Part shown: positions 16,174 to 18,669 of the stretch, one piece after another
How positions within the stretch are numbered: position 1 is the stretch's first letter
Layout: each line of letters opens with the position of its first letter
DNA from: Alphaproteobacteria bacterium
GTDB taxonomy: Bacteria > Pseudomonadota > Alphaproteobacteria > Sphingomonadales > Sphingomonadaceae
DNA length: 18,669 bases
Assembly (NCBI GenBank): GCA_020249025.1
Contig: JADCGM010000157.1
Span: 1-18,669, forward strand
Reading direction: 5' to 3'
Made by a program: the position numbers and the translations under genes
The notes under the pieces: model-generated
Database searches by the model: none
Told to the model about the DNA's origin: nothing
Seen by the model: the letters and a program-made list of their open reading frames with translations, nothing else

Positions 16174-17594
16174 GCCGGCGGGAGCCTCTTGCGCTCCGCT
16201 GGAGCCGGGTCGCCACGACCTGGCTGCCGTTCGCCGACGCCGCGTCGGACGATCTGCCGCTCGGCCGCCTGCTGCGGCTGTCGCTGTTTCAGGTCAGCGT
16301 CGGGCTGACGCTCGTCCTGCTCAACGGCACGCTCAACCGCGTGATGATCGTGGAGCTCGGCGTTCCTGCCTGGCTCGTCGCGACGCTGATCTCGCTGCCG
16401 CTGCTCGCCGCCCCCTTCCGCGCGCTGATCGGTCACCGCTCGGACGAGCATCGCTCGTTCCTCGGCTGGCGGCGCGTGCCCTACATCGGGCTCGGCACGC
16501 TGCTCCAGTTCGGCGGGCTGGCGATCATGCCCTTCGGGCTGCTGCTGATCTCGCGCCCCGATACCGAGATCCTCGGCACGGCGGGCGCGATGCTCGCCTT
16601 CCTCATCGCCGGGGCCGGGCTGCACATCACCCAGACCGCGGGCCTTGCGCTCGCGACCGATCTCGCGCCCGCCGAAGACCGGCCGCGGGTCGTCGCACTG
16701 CTCTATGTGATGCTCCTCGCCGGCATGATGGGTGCGGCCGCCGTCCTCGGCGCGTTCCTCCAGGACTTCACGCCGACGCGCCTCGTTCAGGTCGTCCAGT
16801 CGGCGGCGCTCGTCAGCTTCTTGCTCAACCTCGTCGCACTCTGGAAGCAGGAGGCGCGCAACCCGTCGATGACGCGGCATGACCGCCCGGCCCGGCCGTT
16901 CGCCGAGGAGTGGGCGTCGGTGATCGGCGAACAGCGGGCGTTGCGGCTGCTCATCGCGGTCGGCCTCGGCGCCGCCGCCTTCGCGATGCAGGATGCGCTG
17001 CTCGAACCCTATGGGGCGCAGGTGCTCGGCCTGTCGGTCGCCGGCACCACCTCGCTCACCGGCCTGTGGGCGCTGGGCAGCCTGCTCGGCTTCGGGATCG
17101 CTGCGCACTGGCTCGCGACCGGCTGGGACGCCCACCGCGTCGCCGGGATCGGCGGCGTCGCCGGTCTCGTCGCCTTCCTGCTCGTGATCTTCGCCGCGCC
17201 CTTCGAGGCGGTCCGGCTTCTCTATTGCGGCGCGGCCGCGATCGGCTTCGGCGCCGGCCTGTTCCTCGTCGGCAGCATGACCGCCGCGATGGCGCTCGCC
17301 CGCGACGGCAAGGCCGGCATGGCGCTCGGCGCCTGGGGCGCCGTTCAGGCGACCGGGGCCGGCCTCGCGATCGCTGCCGGCGGCATCGCTCGCGACCTTA
17401 TCGGCGGCGCTGCGACCTCAGGGTCGCTCGGCGTCGCGCTCGACGGAATCTCAACCGGCTATGTCGCCGTCTATTTGATCGAGATCATTCTGCTTCTGCT
17501 TACGCTCGTCATTCTTGGCCCGCTCGTTCGCGTGGGAGGGGGGCCGCTTGCAGCGCCCCGGTCACGCTTCGGGCTCGGCCAGTTCCCAAGTTGA
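16170..17594 (+). CDS. lhaA: LH1 assembly protein LhaA (PucC family)
   Basis: This 474-residue protein, with about 12 membrane helices, belongs to the PucC/LhaA bacteriochlorophyll-delivery family and is needed for LH1 antenna assembly. Visible family features are LLNGTLNRVMIVELGVP, GHRSDEHRSFLGWRRVPYIG, and AMQDALLEPYGAQVLG at the start of the second half. It is a paralogue of bch2 in this window. Placement between bchM and puhA identifies it as lhaA. The ATG at 16170 overlaps the bchM stop (ATGA). The last 100 or so bases contain several T-ending codons (ATT, CTT, GTT) unlike the C/G-ending use elsewhere. In Rhodobacter capsulatus a puhA promoter lies within this gene, so an embedded promoter is possible (inference). 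Confidence 0.95.
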   Translation: MSRREPLALRWSRVATTWLPFADAASDDLPLGRLLRLSLFQVSVGLTLVLLNGTLNRVMIVELGVPAWLVATLISLPLLAAPFRALIGHRSDEHRSFLGWRRVPYIGLGTLLQFGGLAIMPFGLLLISRPDTEILGTAGAMLAFLIAGAGLHITQTAGLALATDLAPAEDRPRVVALLYVMLLAGMMGAAAVLGAFLQDFTPTRLVQVVQSAALVSFLLNLVALWKQEARNPSMTRHDRPARPFAEEWASVIGEQRALRLLIAVGLGAAAFAMQDALLEPYGAQVLGLSVAGTTSLTGLWALGSLLGFGIAAHWLATGWDAHRVAGIGGVAGLVAFLLVIFAAPFEAVRLLYCGAAAIGFGAGLFLVGSMTAAMALARDGKAGMALGAWGAVQATGAGLAIAAGGIARDLIGGAATSGSLGVALDGISTGYVAVYLIEIILLLLTLVILGPLVRVGGGPLAAPRSRFGLGQFPS

Positions 17595-17600
17595 AGGAGG
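17595..17600 (+). promoter_or_regulatory. Strong puhA ribosome binding site
   Basis: A perfect AGGAGG lies five bases before the puhA ATG and directly after the lhaA stop. It is the best site in the plus-strand operon, whose other genes mostly rely on stop/start overlaps. This fits the need for reaction-centre protein in far larger amount than biosynthetic enzymes. Confidence 0.7.
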
Positions 17601-17605
17601 CACGT

Positions 17606-18376
17606 ATGTCCAACGTCATCCTCGCCGGCGGCCTCGATGTCGCAGAACTGGTTTTCTACATCTTCGTTCTCTTCTTCGCCGCGCTGGTGTTCTATCTGCG
17701 CCGCGAAGACCGGCGCGAGGGCTACCCGCTGGAGGATTCGGTCACCGGCCGGGTCGACAGCGCCTGGGGGCCGCTGACCTCCTCGACCTACAAGGAGTTC
17801 GCCATGCCGGGCGGCGGCGTCGTCTCGACGCCGACCATCGGCCGCGAGCCGGTCCAGATCGCGGCCCGCCGCTTCGCCCGCTTCGGCGGCGCGCCCTATG
17901 TCCCGACCGGCAACCCGCTCGCCGACGGCGTCGGGCCGGCGAGCTACGCCAAGCGCACCGACAAGCCCGATCTCGACATGGAGGGCCGGCTGCGCATCGT
18001 TCCGATGGCGGCCGACGCGGATTACTCGATCGCGTCGCGCGATCCGGATCCGCGCGGCATGGCGGTGGTCGCCGCCGACGGCAAGATCGTCGGGCCGGTC
18101 TCCGAAGTGTGGGTCGACCGCGCCGAGCGGCTGATCCGCTACATCGAGGTCGATCTGGCGGGCAAGCGCACCGTGCTGGTGCCCTTCAACTTCGCCAAGC
18201 TCAACCGCGGCCGGCGCACCTTCACCGTCGACATGCTGAGCGCCGACCTGTTCGCCGGCGCGCCGCACATCGCCACCGCGGGCACCATCACGCGGCTCGA
18301 GGAAGAGAAGCTGATGGCCTACTTCGGTGGCGGCGCGCTCTACGGCATGCCCGGCCGCGAGGAGCCGCTGGTATGA
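17606..18376 (+). CDS. puhA: Photosynthetic reaction centre H subunit PuhA
   Basis: This 256-residue protein is the H chain of the purple-bacterial type II reaction centre. A short periplasmic N-terminus is followed by a single membrane helix (about residues 12-31) ending in LRREDRREGYPLE, then the cytoplasmic beta-rich PRC domain. Family landmarks are visible: GYPLE after the helix, PTGNPLADGVGPASYA, VGPVSEVWVDRAERLIRYIEV, VPFNFAKL and the C-terminal ITRLEEEKLMAYFGGG. The ATG at 17606 follows a perfect AGGAGG. It is complete, with normal length. The stop overlaps the puhB ATG (ATGA). It shows that the host has a quinone-type reaction centre, although the pufLM genes are outside the window. 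Confidence 0.97.
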   Translation: MSNVILAGGLDVAELVFYIFVLFFAALVFYLRREDRREGYPLEDSVTGRVDSAWGPLTSSTYKEFAMPGGGVVSTPTIGREPVQIAARRFARFGGAPYVPTGNPLADGVGPASYAKRTDKPDLDMEGRLRIVPMAADADYSIASRDPDPRGMAVVAADGKIVGPVSEVWVDRAERLIRYIEVDLAGKRTVLVPFNFAKLNRGRRTFTVDMLSADLFAGAPHIATAGTITRLEEEKLMAYFGGGALYGMPGREEPLV

Positions 18377-18654
18377 GCAGCGAGCACGATTGGGAGCCGG
18401 TCCGCGGCCTGCCCGGCCGCCTGCCGGCGGGTGAGCACATCCTCTGGCAGGGGTCGCCGGATACGGCGGCGCTGGCGCGCGCGGTCTTCCACGTGCGCGC
18501 GATCGGCCTCTACTTCGTGCTGCTCGCGGTCGTGGCGATCGCCAGCGGATCGGTCGGAGGGGCGGTTGCGACCGCCGTCTCCGGCGCGATCTGCCTGGGG
18601 CTCCTCGCGCTCTTCGCTTGGGGCGTCGCGCGCACCACGATCTACACGCTGACC
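18373..18654 (+). CDS. puhB: Photosynthetic complex assembly protein PuhB, 3' end missing
   Basis: Ninety-four native codons remain of a protein that is usually a little over 200 residues and supports reaction centre-LH1 assembly. The start MSSEHDWEPVRGLPGRLPAGEHILWQGSPD, then VFHVRAIGLYF, is characteristic of PuhB and its PH-like domain. Two hydrophobic segments follow (about 41-59 and 61-86). The native frame stops being reliable after ...TIYTLT. The next five codons, to the window end (RSEEH), are read from 15 bases identical to an Illumina adapter and are not part of the gene. The start at 18373 overlaps the puhA stop. Identification rests on the N-terminus and on the puhA neighbour. Confidence 0.88.
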
Positions 18655-18669
18655 AGATCGGAAGAGCAC
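18655..18669. other. Illumina TruSeq adapter remnant at the contig end
   Basis: AGATCGGAAGAGCAC is exactly the first 15 bases of the standard TruSeq read-through adapter. It occurs at the very last bases of the window and interrupts puhB where a conserved continuation after YTLT would be expected. It is almost certainly a sequencing or assembly artefact, not host DNA. Confidence 0.93.

Overview
This window is part of a photosynthesis gene cluster (PGC) from an anoxygenic phototrophic bacterium that makes bacteriochlorophyll a. The GC content is high (about 70% by eye). The gene order bchF-bchN-bchB-bchH-bchL-bchM-lhaA-puhA-puhB, the aerR/ppsR regulator pair, and the bchG-bch2-bchP block are the classical purple-bacterial arrangement. 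An alphaproteobacterium is the best fit. Sphingomonadales is plausible from the layout but is not proven by sequence alone. I see no RNA genes, insertion sequences, CRISPR arrays or phage genes.

Left arm, minus strand, read from about 7526 down to 1: aerR (B12/heme-type antirepressor), ppsR (PAS-PAS-PAS-HTH aerobic repressor), a 96-base gap with a candidate promoter, then a tightly coupled set of bchG (bacteriochlorophyll synthase), bch2 (PucC-like membrane protein), bchP (geranylgeranyl reductase), tspO (tryptophan-rich membrane sensor), an unnamed 98-residue membrane protein, and a DUF3422-family gene cut by the window start. Most junctions from bchG onward are ATGA or GTGA stop/start overlaps, which suggests one translationally coupled operon.

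Centre, 7527-7742: a 216-base divergent regulatory region between aerR and bchF. It holds a good sigma70-like promoter for bchF, a weaker one for aerR, and two head-to-tail near-matches to the PpsR/CrtJ operator (TGT-N12-ACA). The bchG promoter has the same layout, with the operator half-site forming the -35 box and an identical -10 hexamer.

Right arm, plus strand, 7743 to the end: bchF (3-vinyl hydratase), bchN and bchB (catalytic component of light-independent protochlorophyllide reductase), bchH (large Mg-chelatase subunit), bchL (the ATP-driven reductase of the same enzyme), bchM (Mg-protoporphyrin methyltransferase), lhaA (LH1 assembly), puhA (reaction-centre H subunit) and puhB (assembly factor, incomplete). 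Together these genes insert Mg, methylate and reduce the macrocycle, hydrate the 3-vinyl group, attach and reduce the tail, and assemble the reaction centre-LH1 core. Control is expected from oxygen- and light-responsive PpsR/AerR.

The last 15 bases (18655-18669) exactly match the start of the Illumina TruSeq adapter. The right edge is therefore very probably a contaminated contig end, and the last five residues of the puhB reading frame are not biological.
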